This document shows, one piece after another, positions 52,530 through 61,955 of a DNA stretch of 64,000 nucleotides. Both the position numbers and the translations under genes were made by a program. Origin of the DNA: Lachnoclostridium sp. An131 (GTDB taxonomy: Bacteria > Bacillota > Clostridia > Lachnospirales > Lachnospiraceae); the NCBI RefSeq assembly GCF_002160825.1, contig NZ_NFLI01000011.1, positions 1 to 64,000 on the forward strand, given 5' to 3'. The number at the start of each line of letters is the position of its first letter. Position 1 is the first letter of the stretch. Under the pieces are notes generated by a model. The model made no database searches and was not told the DNA's origin. It was given only the letters and a program-made list of their open reading frames with translations.

Positions 52530-53401
52530 GCTCTCTCCTTGTCCTTTCCATCCCAGTGCAGGTAGGCTGCCGCCTGCTCGAAGATATCCTTCGCGTACTC
52601 ATATCCATGGTTATAGAAGTTCGTCAGCACCTCCACCCGGTCTTCGGTATTTTTAATCACCGGAATCTGCGGCCGGATCACAAACACATGTCCTCTGCTC
52701 TCCAGATCCTCCAGAAGCTCCATGGTTTTATTATAGAAATAGGCCCTGTACTTAATGGCCTTGATCAGGTTCGGGTACTTGGAATACATAATCCGGGCCA
52801 TTTTCAGGGTTTTCTTTGCAGGAGCCTTTCGGTACCCCTCCTGTCTGGTCAGAATTACTATATTTTTCTTCACGCCGTCATGAAGCGCCTTCCGAATCGG
52901 GACAGAATCCGCCAGTCCCCCGTCCAGCATCGGAACCCCATCTACGTCCACCATCCGGGACACAATGGGAAGGCTGGAGGAAGCCCTGCAGATTGCCATC
53001 AGCCTCTGCCGGTCAGAATTCTCCGTCAGATATGCTGCCTTTCCTGTCAGACAGTTGGTCGCCGTCAGGATGCAGGTGGTTCCCGATGAAAAATAGGTAT
53101 CGTAATCAAAAGGAATCAGCTTATTCGGAAACACGTCAAAAATCAGATCCATATTAAACAGGCTGTGGGTCCGGATCAGGGATTTCAGCCCGATATAGCT
53201 GCCTGCCTCCAGAAAATCGATGGTGCAGACCTTCATCCGGCCCGGCTGCCGGGACACATAGTCTACCGCGTTGCAGGCTCCTGCCGACACCCCGATGACG
53301 TAGGGCAGATACAATCCCTGCTCCATAAAGTAATCCAGTACTCCGGCTGTAAACACGCCCCTGGTGCCGCCGCCTTCCAGAATCATTCCGGCTTTACTCA
53401 T
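52526..53401 (-). CDS. Patatin-like phospholipase
   Basis: 291 residues. Oxyanion hole EGGGTRGVFTAGVLD at residue 9, nucleophile GVSAGACNA near residue 40 and catalytic Asp in LDGGLADSVP near 162-168 are all present. It is of the RssA/YlaK group of soluble lipid acyl hydrolases. It overlaps proB by 8 bp. Confidence 0.9.
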   Translation of the reverse strand: MSKAGMILEGGGTRGVFTAGVLDYFMEQGLYLPYVIGVSAGACNAVDYVSRQPGRMKVCTIDFLEAGSYIGLKSLIRTHSLFNMDLIFDVFPNKLIPFDYDTYFSSGTTCILTATNCLTGKAAYLTENSDRQRLMAICRASSSLPIVSRMVDVDGVPMLDGGLADSVPIRKALHDGVKKNIVILTRQEGYRKAPAKKTLKMARIMYSKYPNLIKAIKYRAYFYNKTMELLEDLESRGHVFVIRPQIPVIKNTEDRVEVLTNFYNHGYEYAKDIFEQAAAYLHWDGKDKERA

Positions 53402-54263
53402 AAAAATGCTCCTTCAGAAACCGCTTAAGTTCAAATGCCTCGTCCTCATTGGAACAGAAAAAGGTTCCATAGGGCTGACCGTCTATAATCTTATGAATTA
53501 CATTCATGTCTCTTCCATTTGCAATTACCATATCTGCGCCTGCGGAAGTAGCCAGCTCTGCCGCGATCAGCTTGGTCGCCATACCTCCCGTTCCCACGCC
53601 GCTCACTGAGCCTTTTCCCATTCCCATCAGCTCGTCGTCCACCGTATCCACAAAGGGAACAAATTTTGCATCGGGATTCGTGCTCGGATTGTCCGTATAA
53701 AGTCCGTTGATGTCTGAAAGCAGAATCAGAAGATCCGCTCCCACCAGAGAAACCACGACTGCCGACAGCGTATCGTTATCCCCGTGCAGAATCTCAAAGG
53801 TAGAGATGCTGTCATTGGAATTCACAATGGGAACTGCTCCCAGCGCCAGCAGCTCTTCAAAGGTGTTTTGAGCGTTTTTGCGGTTATTGGCATTCAGCAT
53901 GGTGTTCCGGGTCATCAGAACCTGGGCCGCCACCTGGTTATACTCAGCAAAAAACTTTTGATAAATCATCATCAGGCGTGCCTGGCCAATGGCTGCGCAT
54001 GCCTGCTTCAGAGAAATACGTTCCGGCTTTTCCTGGAAACCGGCCGCCTTGCTTCCTACTCCGATGGCGCCGGACGTCACGAGAATGACATCCTTTCCCT
54101 TATTTCTCAGATCTGTCAATTCCCGGACCAGATGCTCCACCTTAATCAGGTCCAGCCCGCCTGTCTCCGGGTGGATCAGAGATGAGGTGCCTATTTTTAC
54201 TACAATCCGCCTTTTATTTTTAAGCTCCGCTCTGTACTGCGCGTCCAGTATCTTGTCTTCCAT
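53394..54263 (-). CDS. proB: Glutamate 5-kinase
   Basis: 289 residues. The amino-acid kinase fold is shown by RRIVVKIGTSSLIH, VTSGAIGVG, NDSISTFEILHGDNDTLSAVV and GSVSGVGTGGMATKL. The C-terminal PUA domain found in many ProB proteins is absent, as in other short forms. First step of proline synthesis. Confidence 0.94.
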   Translation of the reverse strand: MEDKILDAQYRAELKNKRRIVVKIGTSSLIHPETGGLDLIKVEHLVRELTDLRNKGKDVILVTSGAIGVGSKAAGFQEKPERISLKQACAAIGQARLMMIYQKFFAEYNQVAAQVLMTRNTMLNANNRKNAQNTFEELLALGAVPIVNSNDSISTFEILHGDNDTLSAVVVSLVGADLLILLSDINGLYTDNPSTNPDAKFVPFVDTVDDELMGMGKGSVSGVGTGGMATKLIAAELATSAGADMVIANGRDMNVIHKIIDGQPYGTFFCSNEDEAFELKRFLKEHFYE

Positions 54264-54316
54264 ACTCTTTTGTCCCTGTCCTTTAGTCTTTTTTGCATTT
54301 CTTTCCTAACTTTACA

Positions 54317-54334
54317 CTATTCTTCAAAGAATAG
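54317..54334 (-). terminator. Hairpin after the BofC-like gene
   Basis: CTATTCTT / AAGAATAG arms with a 2-nt centre, extended outwards by AACTT/AAGTT, beginning 6 bp past the stop codon. No T tract follows on the minus strand, so termination is uncertain; it may only protect the mRNA end. Confidence 0.25.
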
Positions 54335-54339
54335 CAAGT

Positions 54340-54774
54340 TTAACTGGAGTAATTCTCCAAGAAATCATACAATTCCTTCTCTCCGCTGATCCGTTTTCCG
54401 TGGGAAATCTCCTCCTGAAGCTGCTCCGGGAGCGACTCCGTCGTAATTCCTGTGTATTCAAAGAGCGTTTCCCTGTCAATCCGGTAGATCGTGACACGCC
54501 CGTCCTCCTCCACCAGATAATATTCATGGCTGTCCTGCTCATTCACGACCCCGTCAGGATCCACAGAGGCCTCCGTCCTTTCCTCCTGAAGCTGCCTGGC
54601 CTCTGCCTGCTGCTCCTCCTGCGCCTCAATGCGTCCGGCCAGACTGCGAAGCTCCTGCCAGAGCTCGGACTGTTCCCTTTTTGCCTGCTTATCAGAGTGA
54701 AGAAAACCGGCATACCAGGCAAGGCCGATCAGAATCACTGCGGCCAGACAGCCGGCCAGAATTTTCTTCGCCAT
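54340..54774 (-). CDS. BofC-like C-terminal domain protein
   Basis: 144 residues. An N-terminal membrane anchor (ILAGCLAAVILIGLAWYAGF) and coiled coil to ~65, then a domain with YYLVEEDGRVTIYRID and ESLPEQLQEEIS, close to the C-terminal part of BofC, a forespore regulator of sigma-K processing. Its ribosome site lies in a strong hairpin just ahead of the ATG. Confidence 0.65.
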   Translation of the reverse strand: MAKKILAGCLAAVILIGLAWYAGFLHSDKQAKREQSELWQELRSLAGRIEAQEEQQAEARQLQEERTEASVDPDGVVNEQDSHEYYLVEEDGRVTIYRIDRETLFEYTGITTESLPEQLQEEISHGKRISGEKELYDFLENYSS

Positions 54775-54816
54775 AAAAAACCCTCCTTTTTATGTCTAGT
54801 ATGGACAAAAAAGGAG
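54775..54816 (-). promoter_or_regulatory. Terminator-like hairpin covering the ribosome site of the BofC-like gene
   Basis: Minus strand arms 54816-54804 and 54796-54783 pair over 13 bp with one bulge and a 7-nt loop. The right arm contains AAAAAGGAG, and the ribosome site GGAGGG (54786-54781) is partly inside it. Six T (54780-54775) follow and touch the ATG at 54774. The element can act as a terminator of the upstream gene, as a translation block, or both. Confidence 0.55.
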
Positions 54817-54867
54817 GAGTTTATAATCAGGCTCGGCCCGGGGAATCAGGGCCACTCCAGCCTGGGC

Positions 54868-55947
54868 TCAATATTTCTGTGCAGAGGTCTGCATCCGGCG
54901 CATCACTGCTCCCTGAGAGTCGTACCAGCTCCACAGATAATATTCAGGCTGAGTCGTATTCTGATCAAAGGTGACAGCCAGCGTGCTCCCGTCTGCATAG
55001 GTACAGGTATGAATTCCATTGTAATGCTCATAGGAGAAGGTACAGGCCGGCTGCGTCTCTGTCTCCAGATAAACCACAGACTGGCCATAGGACACAGACA
55101 TGTCTGAAATCAGTTCATATTCTGCGCTCAAAATCTCCCTGCCCTCTTCATTGGTTACCGATACCAGTCTTTCCCCATCCGTGACACTGTCATCGTAAAA
55201 ATATTGAAGGGACCAGCCATCCTCCACAAATGCCGAAATGAGGTTCTCATCCTCATTATGAGAGTAAAGAATTCGGTTCCCGGCGCTGTCTGTCACAGCA
55301 GTAAGAGCGTCGCCGGAGAACTCAAACTCCAGATATCCGTCCTCCAGGTCGGCTCTTGAGAGCTTTCCGTCCTCATAGGAAAGCTTTACCGTCTCTCCAT
55401 CCGCCCCGGTAAGCTCAGTCGCCAGCCCGCTCCTGTGAAAAAAGACCGTTTCCCCGTCCGGCCCCGTCAGAAGGTAGCCATCCCCCTGCTCCTCCAGGGT
55501 ATAGGAAGGAGCATTTGTCGAAATCCACCCTTCTGCATACACCTTCTGCCAGTTCTGGCTAAGCTCTCCCGGAAGCTGAATGACAATATCCCCCTCATAT
55601 ACAGACGCAGAATAACAATAATTATGGGTCCAATACATCCCTGCTCCGGCAGGATTGTCCTCGTCCTCACTGTATGTACTTCCCGAAACATAATAGCGCA
55701 CAAACTCCACCGGGCTTTCCTTCCCGCCCGGAAGATCTGTCTGCTCCAGGCAGAGCCGTCCCGTCAGCAGATCCACCTGCCCGGTCTCCCTCTCTCCGAC
55801 CCTGTAGGTGCCATACTCGCTGATTTCATCCTTCTGCTGTCTTTCTGCCTCCGCCCGGGAAGGGAGCCCGGAGGATAGGCATAAGACAGCCGACAAAAGG
55901 CACACCATAAAAGCTCTTTTTTTCCGTATCCTGTTTTTGGGCTTCAC
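54868..55947 (-). CDS. Secreted stand-alone RHS N-terminal-like protein
   Basis: About 359 residues with a signal peptide (FMVCLLSAVLCLSSGLPSRAEA). The mature part follows the beginning of RHS/YD-repeat proteins: DLLTGRLCLEQTDLPGG, VEFVRYYVSG, GAGMYWTHNYCYS, and YD-like repeats such as DGETVKLSYEDGKL. No repeat core, protease site or toxin follows, so it is far shorter than real RHS proteins. GTG 55947 has GGGGAGG 7 nt upstream. Possibly a truncated or domesticated RHS cage fragment; function unknown. Confidence 0.68.
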   Translation of the reverse strand: MKPKNRIRKKRAFMVCLLSAVLCLSSGLPSRAEAERQQKDEISEYGTYRVGERETGQVDLLTGRLCLEQTDLPGGKESPVEFVRYYVSGSTYSEDEDNPAGAGMYWTHNYCYSASVYEGDIVIQLPGELSQNWQKVYAEGWISTNAPSYTLEEQGDGYLLTGPDGETVFFHRSGLATELTGADGETVKLSYEDGKLSRADLEDGYLEFEFSGDALTAVTDSAGNRILYSHNEDENLISAFVEDGWSLQYFYDDSVTDGERLVSVTNEEGREILSAEYELISDMSVSYGQSVVYLETETQPACTFSYEHYNGIHTCTYADGSTLAVTFDQNTTQPEYYLWSWYDSQGAVMRRMQTSAQKY

Positions 55948-56002
55948 GGCCACACCTCCCCAAAATCTGACCCTGCCAAAACGGCTCTGCTTTTCCTCCG
56001 TC

Positions 56003-57664
56003 CTACATCAGCCTGATTTTCTTTAATACACGCACCAGCATTCCCCCTTTGGGGAACGCCCGCAGCTCTTCCTCTGTAATTCCCCGCAGAAACAGGACGA
56101 AGAATCCATAGATCAGCACTGCCAGCACCAGGCAGAGCACGGTCGAGGGTTTATTTCCCATCAGATTCTCAAGAGGCGTATGGAGAAGCCAGACTGAAAG
56201 AGCCATAATCAGCGACGATACGCCCGGAATCAGAAAGGTCCGCCGGATCTCCTGCCGGTAATGCAGATATTTCCGGATCGCCATTCCATTCAGGATGCAC
56301 ATCAGGAGGGCAAAGAACATATAGGCAATCACCACGCCATAAATATGAATCCCCGCAAACTGAACAAGCACAATCAGCAGAGCCAGATGAGACACCAGCG
56401 CAATCACCGCATTGCGCACCGGAATCTGCATATGATCGATTCCCTGCAGGATTCCGTTCGTCAGAGTGGACAGTCCGTAGAAAATCACAGCCGCAGAACC
56501 AATCAGAAACATCATGGGAGCCGAAGGGTCTGTATTCCAGTTCAGGAGATCGAGAATCGGTCCGCCCAGAGCAGTCAGTCCGAATGCACTTGGGATACAG
56601 ATCAGCATCACCATACGGATAGCTCCCTCTGTCTTCCGGCGCATCGCCCCCCGGTCTCCTGCCATGCGGGCTCTCGTGAGCGCCGGAATCACAGAAGCAG
56701 ACAGGGCAGAGGCTACCGCGATAGGCACATTCGTCAGAAGCTTGTACTTTCCTACATAAATGCCCCAGTAGACCTCCACCGTTTCTCTGTCCATATTCTG
56801 GACGTCAAGCATCAGGAATTTAAAGACGCCCTGATCGACAAAGCCGCTGATATTGTAGACGGCAGTGCTCAGAATCACAGGCACGATCGTCAGCACCAGA
56901 ATCCGGATGATGCTGGCGTAGCTCTGATTTTCGCTTGCATGATCCTTCCGGAGATTCTTCTGCAGAACCCGGTTGTACATCAGCATGACAATCACAAGGA
57001 AAAGAAGGCCGGCCACAGCGCCAAGGCTCGTGCCAAGGGTGCTTCCCGCGGCTCCGTAGACTGCGCCGCCCGTGCCGTCTGTGATTCCCTTTGCCTGGTC
57101 AAGGGAGGTCCCATAGGAAAACAGCATGCTGGCTGCCGCAATGCTGACTACCGCATTTACAAGCTGCTCTATGACCTGGGAAACAGCCGTCGGCATCATC
57201 GTTCCCATTCCCTGGAAAAATCCCCGGAGCACACCCATAACCGCCATCACAAAGATCGCCAGGGCCAGCACCTTCAGGCAGAGCTCGCTCTCCGGCGTGT
57301 TCAGCACAGTCCCTGTCAGGAAGCCCGCACCGAAAAAGGTAAACGCAGAGGCCAGAAGCCCTACTACCAGGGACATGCATAAAGCAGCCTTGAACGAACG
57401 CCAGGCGTCCCTGTGTTCTCCCATGGCTGCCTTTGCCGATACCACCTTTGACACGGCCAGGGGAAGGCTGTAGGAGGAAATCAACAGAATAATATTGTAA
57501 ACCTCGTAGGCCGCAGAATAATAGTTGTTGCCCTGATCCCCGATGATATTCGTGACCGGAAGCCGGTAGAGCATTCCGATAATACGGCTGATGATAGACG
57601 CCGCAGCCAGAATGCCTCCCTGCATGATAAAATTAGAGCCCTTTGAACCTTTTTTATTTCCCAT
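56003..57664 (-). CDS. spoVB: SpoVB-like MOP-superfamily flippase
   Basis: 553 residues, about 14 membrane helices. The N-terminus (FIMQGGILAAASIISRIIGM, YRLPVTNIIGDQGNNYYSAA) is standard for SpoVB/MurJ-like polysaccharide transporters of Firmicutes. Likely role in cortex or wall precursor flipping at sporulation. It lies 10 bp after the DUF3048 gene. Confidence 0.88.
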   Translation of the reverse strand: MGNKKGSKGSNFIMQGGILAAASIISRIIGMLYRLPVTNIIGDQGNNYYSAAYEVYNIILLISSYSLPLAVSKVVSAKAAMGEHRDAWRSFKAALCMSLVVGLLASAFTFFGAGFLTGTVLNTPESELCLKVLALAIFVMAVMGVLRGFFQGMGTMMPTAVSQVIEQLVNAVVSIAAASMLFSYGTSLDQAKGITDGTGGAVYGAAGSTLGTSLGAVAGLLFLVIVMLMYNRVLQKNLRKDHASENQSYASIIRILVLTIVPVILSTAVYNISGFVDQGVFKFLMLDVQNMDRETVEVYWGIYVGKYKLLTNVPIAVASALSASVIPALTRARMAGDRGAMRRKTEGAIRMVMLICIPSAFGLTALGGPILDLLNWNTDPSAPMMFLIGSAAVIFYGLSTLTNGILQGIDHMQIPVRNAVIALVSHLALLIVLVQFAGIHIYGVVIAYMFFALLMCILNGMAIRKYLHYRQEIRRTFLIPGVSSLIMALSVWLLHTPLENLMGNKPSTVLCLVLAVLIYGFFVLFLRGITEEELRAFPKGGMLVRVLKKIRLM

Positions 57665-57674
57665 TCTTTTTTCC

Positions 57675-58889
57675 TTATTCGATCACCACATCCTCCGCAT
57701 AATCATTCCAAATGATACAGATAAACGTGGTTCCCGTATTGAGCGTAATTTCCTGATCGTTCTTGTCATAATAGCAGGCCGGAGTCCCAAGCTCTCCCGG
57801 ATTGCTCCAATAGCCCTCGATCCTTTTTCCATTTGTAAAAACCGTGCACCTGTTTCCCTGAGACTGGGAGGCAAAATGCAGATAATCCTTGGCGTCCAGC
57901 ACATTGCCGTCACAGAACTGGAAGATCACATTCGTCACCGCTACCTGCTCCCCAGTCAGTTCATCCACATGAGGACTTCCATAGGTCGAGCGGTAATATT
58001 TCCGGTCGGCAGGATTGTACTCAAATACAGCCTTTACGCCGCCGAAGCCGTTCCTTCCGCCATTTCCGCCAGGCTTTAAGACTGTGGCCTCCGGATAGCC
58101 CTCATACTCCGCAGGCTCTCCGGTCTGCGCAAACCGGAACTTTCCAGGATAGTCCGCCGGCATCTCCATATCAAAGCCTTTTCTTTCGATATCCTTCTCG
58201 ATCCCGTCCGGGAAAGCATAGAGCGTATGCTCTGTGGCCCTGCCAGGACGGGAAATCCTTCCATACATAGCCGCAGCCGGATCGTCTATTCCCTTGGTCG
58301 CCCCGGACAGCACATCGAATTCGCCGCTGTTCAGGGCCTCCTTCGCATAGCTGGCCTGTCCGAAATGAGCATAGACAGCATCAAATTCCTGCGCAAAATG
58401 AAGATAATAGAGACGGCAGCTCCGGACAGAGCCAATCCGCTCCAAATCTCTCCAGTCCTCAAAAATTCCCATCCATCGGGTAATGCGCCCTTCTACCGGG
58501 CATTCGTAAATCACAGAAGCGTTTGAAACACCGGACATGGGGAGAGCTGCCGAAGTGTTATTCAGCATCACGGCCAGAGGGCGCTGCGTTCCCAGCTCTT
58601 CGTCTATCCATTCCCCTGTAAAATAGCTCCGGACCTTTCCATCCACCACCTCGCGCTCCGGCACTGTATGTGCGGTCAGTCCTCCGGAAAGCTCTGCATC
58701 CTCTTTTGCAATTACCTCCGCCTCTGTATCAAAGCTGTCCTGCGCCGCTTCCTGCCCTTCCTCCTGTGTTTCCGGCGCCTGTCCTGCCGTATGCCCGCAG
58801 CCGGAGGCTGCGGCGCCCGAAAGACTTATCAGCGCAATCAGCAGCGCCAGGCGTGGAAACCGGGACGAACCCAAAGACGGCTTCATCAT
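57675..58889 (-). CDS. DUF3048 lipoprotein (YerB-like)
   Basis: 404 residues. A lipoprotein signal peptide (LALLIALISLSGAAASGCG) with the cysteine near residue 31 leads to an acidic stretch and the DUF3048 body: VMLNNTSAALPMSGVSNASV, ERIGSVRSCRLYYLHFAQEF, and GVKAVFEYNPADRKYYRS. Its start overlaps the ybeY stop (ATGATGA). Surface protein of unknown role. Confidence 0.88.
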   Translation of the reverse strand: MMKPSLGSSRFPRLALLIALISLSGAAASGCGHTAGQAPETQEEGQEAAQDSFDTEAEVIAKEDAELSGGLTAHTVPEREVVDGKVRSYFTGEWIDEELGTQRPLAVMLNNTSAALPMSGVSNASVIYECPVEGRITRWMGIFEDWRDLERIGSVRSCRLYYLHFAQEFDAVYAHFGQASYAKEALNSGEFDVLSGATKGIDDPAAAMYGRISRPGRATEHTLYAFPDGIEKDIERKGFDMEMPADYPGKFRFAQTGEPAEYEGYPEATVLKPGGNGGRNGFGGVKAVFEYNPADRKYYRSTYGSPHVDELTGEQVAVTNVIFQFCDGNVLDAKDYLHFASQSQGNRCTVFTNGKRIEGYWSNPGELGTPACYYDKNDQEITLNTGTTFICIIWNDYAEDVVIE

Positions 58890-59386
58890 CGGAATATCTG
58901 CAGGCTTTCCAGAATCGCCGCCTGCCTTTCCTCCATGACCCTCGCCTCTTCCGGAGCCTCATGATCATATCCCATCAGATGCAGCATGCTGTGGGCAATC
59001 AGGAACGCATATTCCCGTTCCCGGCTGTGCCCATATTTTTCCGCCTGCTCCATCACCTTTTCCACAGAGATAATGATATCTCCCAGAACCAGCTCCCCGG
59101 TCTCCGGATTGAAGCAGTCCAGCTCAGCCTCCTCTGCGGCAGAAAAGTCTGCCGGAGCATCAAAGCTCAGCATCGGAAAGGAGAGCACGTCTGTGGGCCG
59201 GTCGATATGCCGGTGTTCCCGGTTCAGGATCCGGATTCCTTTGTTGTCCGTCAGGAGCAGGTTGACCTCCGTCTCGTAAGGGCAGCCCTCATAATCGAGA
59301 GCTGCTTCAATCACGCGCCCGGCTGTGCCCTTGATATCTACACCCGGCAGGCTGATGCCGCTCTCATCTTCTACGTTGATTGTCAT
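58886..59386 (-). CDS. ybeY: rRNA maturation endoribonuclease YbeY
   Basis: 166 residues. The zinc motif HSMLHLMGYDHEAPEEA is near residue 132, and TDVLSFPM near 80. ATG 59386 (MTINVEDESG) is chosen as the family start; the frame extends 21 codons upstream into phoH. The phoH-ybeY order is widely conserved. Confidence 0.92.
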   Translation of the reverse strand: MTINVEDESGISLPGVDIKGTAGRVIEAALDYEGCPYETEVNLLLTDNKGIRILNREHRHIDRPTDVLSFPMLSFDAPADFSAAEEAELDCFNPETGELVLGDIIISVEKVMEQAEKYGHSREREYAFLIAHSMLHLMGYDHEAPEEARVMEERQAAILESLQIFR

Positions 59387-60374
59387 AGCGTTCCTTTCTG
59401 GAGCTCCGCTTTTCCTGGGCTCTCTCATAATTATCATAGGCCTGTACAATTTTCTGCACCAGAGGATGGCGCACCACGTCCTTGCTGGTCAGCTCGCAGA
59501 AGCCAATGTCCTCTACCTTCGCCAGCACCCTCATGGCCACCTCCAGGCCGGAACGGGTCCCGGAGGGCAGATCCTTCTGGCTGGCGTCTCCTGTCACAAT
59601 GACCTTGGAGCCAAAACCGATACGGGTCAGAAACATCTTCATCTGCGCCGGCGTCGTATTCTGCGCCTCATCCAGGATAATATAAGCGTTATCCAGCGTG
59701 CGCCCCCGCATATAAGCCAGAGGAGCCACCTCGATCAGGCCCTTTTCCATATTTTTTACAAAGCTGTCCGCTCCCATGATCTGGTACAGGGCATCATACA
59801 GAGGCCGCAGGTACGGATCCACCTTGCTCTGCAGGTCTCCGGGCAGAAAGCCCAGCTTCTCTCCCGCCTCGATCGCCGGGCGGGTCAGGATAATCCGGCT
59901 CACCTCGTTGTTCTTAAAGGCTGTAATCGCCATAGCCATGGCAAGATAGGTCTTACCCGTACCGGCAGGGCCTGTCCCAAACACAATCATATTTTTGCGG
60001 ATCATGTCCACATATTTTTTCTGTCCCAGTGTTTTCGGCTTAATCGGCTTTCCGTTCATGGCATGGCAGATCAGATCCTTGTCGATCTCCACCAGAGCCT
60101 CCTCCTGCCCTTCCATGGACAGCGCCAGAGCGTAGTCCACGTTCTGCTCCTGAATCACATTTCCCCGGCGGGAAAGCTCCAGAAGCTGCTCAAAGACCCT
60201 GGCAGCCTGCCGGGTATTCCCGGCAGGCCCAAGAATCTTTACAGCCCCGTCCCGGGCCACCACAGACACCTTCAGCGTCTGCTCTATTTTTTTGATATGG
60301 CTGTCAAACTGACCAAACACATTGCTCTCATGCTCGGCCGGCACATCCAGAATTTTTTCGACAATACTGCTCAA
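59364..60374 (-). CDS. phoH: PhoH-like ATPase
   Basis: 336 residues. Walker A GPAGTGKTYLAMAMA near residue 140 and Walker B NAYIILDEAQNTTPAQMK near 228 are diagnostic. A KH-like N-terminal part precedes. It overlaps ybeY by 23 bp and belongs to the yqfC-yqfD-phoH-ybeY operon. Confidence 0.93.
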   Translation of the reverse strand: MSSIVEKILDVPAEHESNVFGQFDSHIKKIEQTLKVSVVARDGAVKILGPAGNTRQAARVFEQLLELSRRGNVIQEQNVDYALALSMEGQEEALVEIDKDLICHAMNGKPIKPKTLGQKKYVDMIRKNMIVFGTGPAGTGKTYLAMAMAITAFKNNEVSRIILTRPAIEAGEKLGFLPGDLQSKVDPYLRPLYDALYQIMGADSFVKNMEKGLIEVAPLAYMRGRTLDNAYIILDEAQNTTPAQMKMFLTRIGFGSKVIVTGDASQKDLPSGTRSGLEVAMRVLAKVEDIGFCELTSKDVVRHPLVQKIVQAYDNYERAQEKRSSRKERYDNQRRR

Positions 60375-60399
60375 ATATACTGCACCTCTTACAATCCTT

Positions 60400-61638
60400 T
60401 TACTCTTCCTCGGGCCTCTCCGCCTGAACCGGATCCTCCAGAATCTCTGTGGGCACGGCTTCGCCGATCTCCTCCAGCGCCGCTATCGTCCCGGAAGCCC
60501 GGCAGAGACTGCCGCTGACTTCTATTTTAACATTATTTTCAACAATTTGAACCCCTTTTTCCATTAAATTTTCCAGAAACCCGTTCAGATTCGTCTCAGC
60601 AAGCAGTCTTGCCTCCTCTATCGTATAGTTTTCCGTATAAGTCTCATATTCTTCATAGAAAATCGTTCCAAATGAAAGAGGCAGATAGAAATTCTCTGTC
60701 AGACGCAGCGGATATTCCGTCTGCAGCGTCGTATAGTCCGAAAATCCCGGCTTTTTTTCAAAAGCCAGCCTCCGGTTTCCCAGGCGAAGATAAAAGCCAT
60801 ACCGTTTTTTTCCTGTGAAATGACGTTCCTCATGAGATAAAAGAAACTCGTCGTCATATTCGTATTCCGTTCTTGCATACACATCCGCGTCGGCAGCCGT
60901 GTACTGATAACCGGTCACCTCCCCATAATCGCTCATGATATCGAGCCGGCCGGTAACCAGAAGCTGCCCCTTCTCCACCTCATCCCCCGCCTGTACCAGG
61001 GCCTTGCCGCTCCGCACCAGCACGCTGGTAACGACGCCGGACCGGGCTGCCGCCAGATCTGTTTTCTCCGCCGGCTCCTCCAAAGCCTCCTCTGTCCCGG
61101 TATCCATATTTTCCCTAACGCGGATCAGAAGCCTCGTTCCCTTCACCTCCGCGGATACCCAGATAATATCCGGAAATTCCAGCCGGATCATGGACTGAAT
61201 CTCCTTGCAGTCCACCTGGCTCTTTTTCATGCCATGAACCACCTGCTCGGTTTCCAGGTAATCCAGAATCACGTCCGTAGTCCTGGAATAATTCCCCTCT
61301 ATATGGATATTCCAGATATAAAGCGACATTACATACAGAAAGGCCACGCAGAGCAGAATTCCCACAGGAAACATTTTTCGGTTACGGTTACGATGCAAAA
61401 AAAACGGAAGGCCGTGGCGCTCTATGATTTCCACATGAGCTCTTGCCTTCTTCCTTAAGGGCTTCAGCTTCCGGAAATCCCGGATGCCAAGATTCATTTC
61501 ATAAGTAAGGCCGCTGCTCCTTAAGTCCCAGATTTCAATGCTCCGGGCCCTGCACAGATTCAGAAACCGTTCCGGTGAATAGCCCTTCAGGCGGACCCTC
61601 ACATATCCCTTCAGGTAACGGAAAAATGCTGTCAGCAA
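60400..61638 (-). CDS. yqfD: Sporulation protein YqfD
   Basis: 412 residues. N-terminal YVRVRLKGYSPERFLNLCRA, one membrane helix (VGILLCVAFLYVMSLYIWNI) near 93-113, and the IWVSAEVKGTRLLIRVREN region are typical of YqfD, a mother-cell protein of spore formation. It overlaps yqfC by 7 bp. Confidence 0.9.
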   Translation of the reverse strand: MLTAFFRYLKGYVRVRLKGYSPERFLNLCRARSIEIWDLRSSGLTYEMNLGIRDFRKLKPLRKKARAHVEIIERHGLPFFLHRNRNRKMFPVGILLCVAFLYVMSLYIWNIHIEGNYSRTTDVILDYLETEQVVHGMKKSQVDCKEIQSMIRLEFPDIIWVSAEVKGTRLLIRVRENMDTGTEEALEEPAEKTDLAAARSGVVTSVLVRSGKALVQAGDEVEKGQLLVTGRLDIMSDYGEVTGYQYTAADADVYARTEYEYDDEFLLSHEERHFTGKKRYGFYLRLGNRRLAFEKKPGFSDYTTLQTEYPLRLTENFYLPLSFGTIFYEEYETYTENYTIEEARLLAETNLNGFLENLMEKGVQIVENNVKIEVSGSLCRASGTIAALEEIGEAVPTEILEDPVQAERPEEE

Positions 61639-61892
61639 TATTTCACCTCCTGAATCTCCCCGGTAATCTTCATCTCGTCATTGGTATAATAGGCGATGTA
61701 AAGATGCGCGCCATGAATCTCCAGCTTACAGGTCCTGGTCTGAATCCGGATCAGGCATTCCGTATATTCAATGAGGCTCATGTAGTTCTCCACATAAGCC
61801 TCATGCTTTCCGGTAATGGTCATAATCACTGCTCCGAGCGTCAGATCTTTCGGCAGATTCAAAGCGTCCGCTGCTCGTTCCTTAAAGCTCAT
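61632..61892 (-). CDS. yqfC: Sporulation protein YqfC
   Basis: 86 residues. DALNLPKDLTLGAVIMTITG and YMSLIEYTECLIRIQT match YqfC, the partner gene of yqfD. First gene of this operon in the window. Confidence 0.9.
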   Translation of the reverse strand: MSFKERAADALNLPKDLTLGAVIMTITGKHEAYVENYMSLIEYTECLIRIQTRTCKLEIHGAHLYIAYYTNDEMKITGEIQEVKYC

Positions 61893-61955
61893 GAAACCCG
61901 GACCTTTGCTTTCCTTACCCCTACTATATGCTGTTTTCCCTTTTTCTATTCCGCG

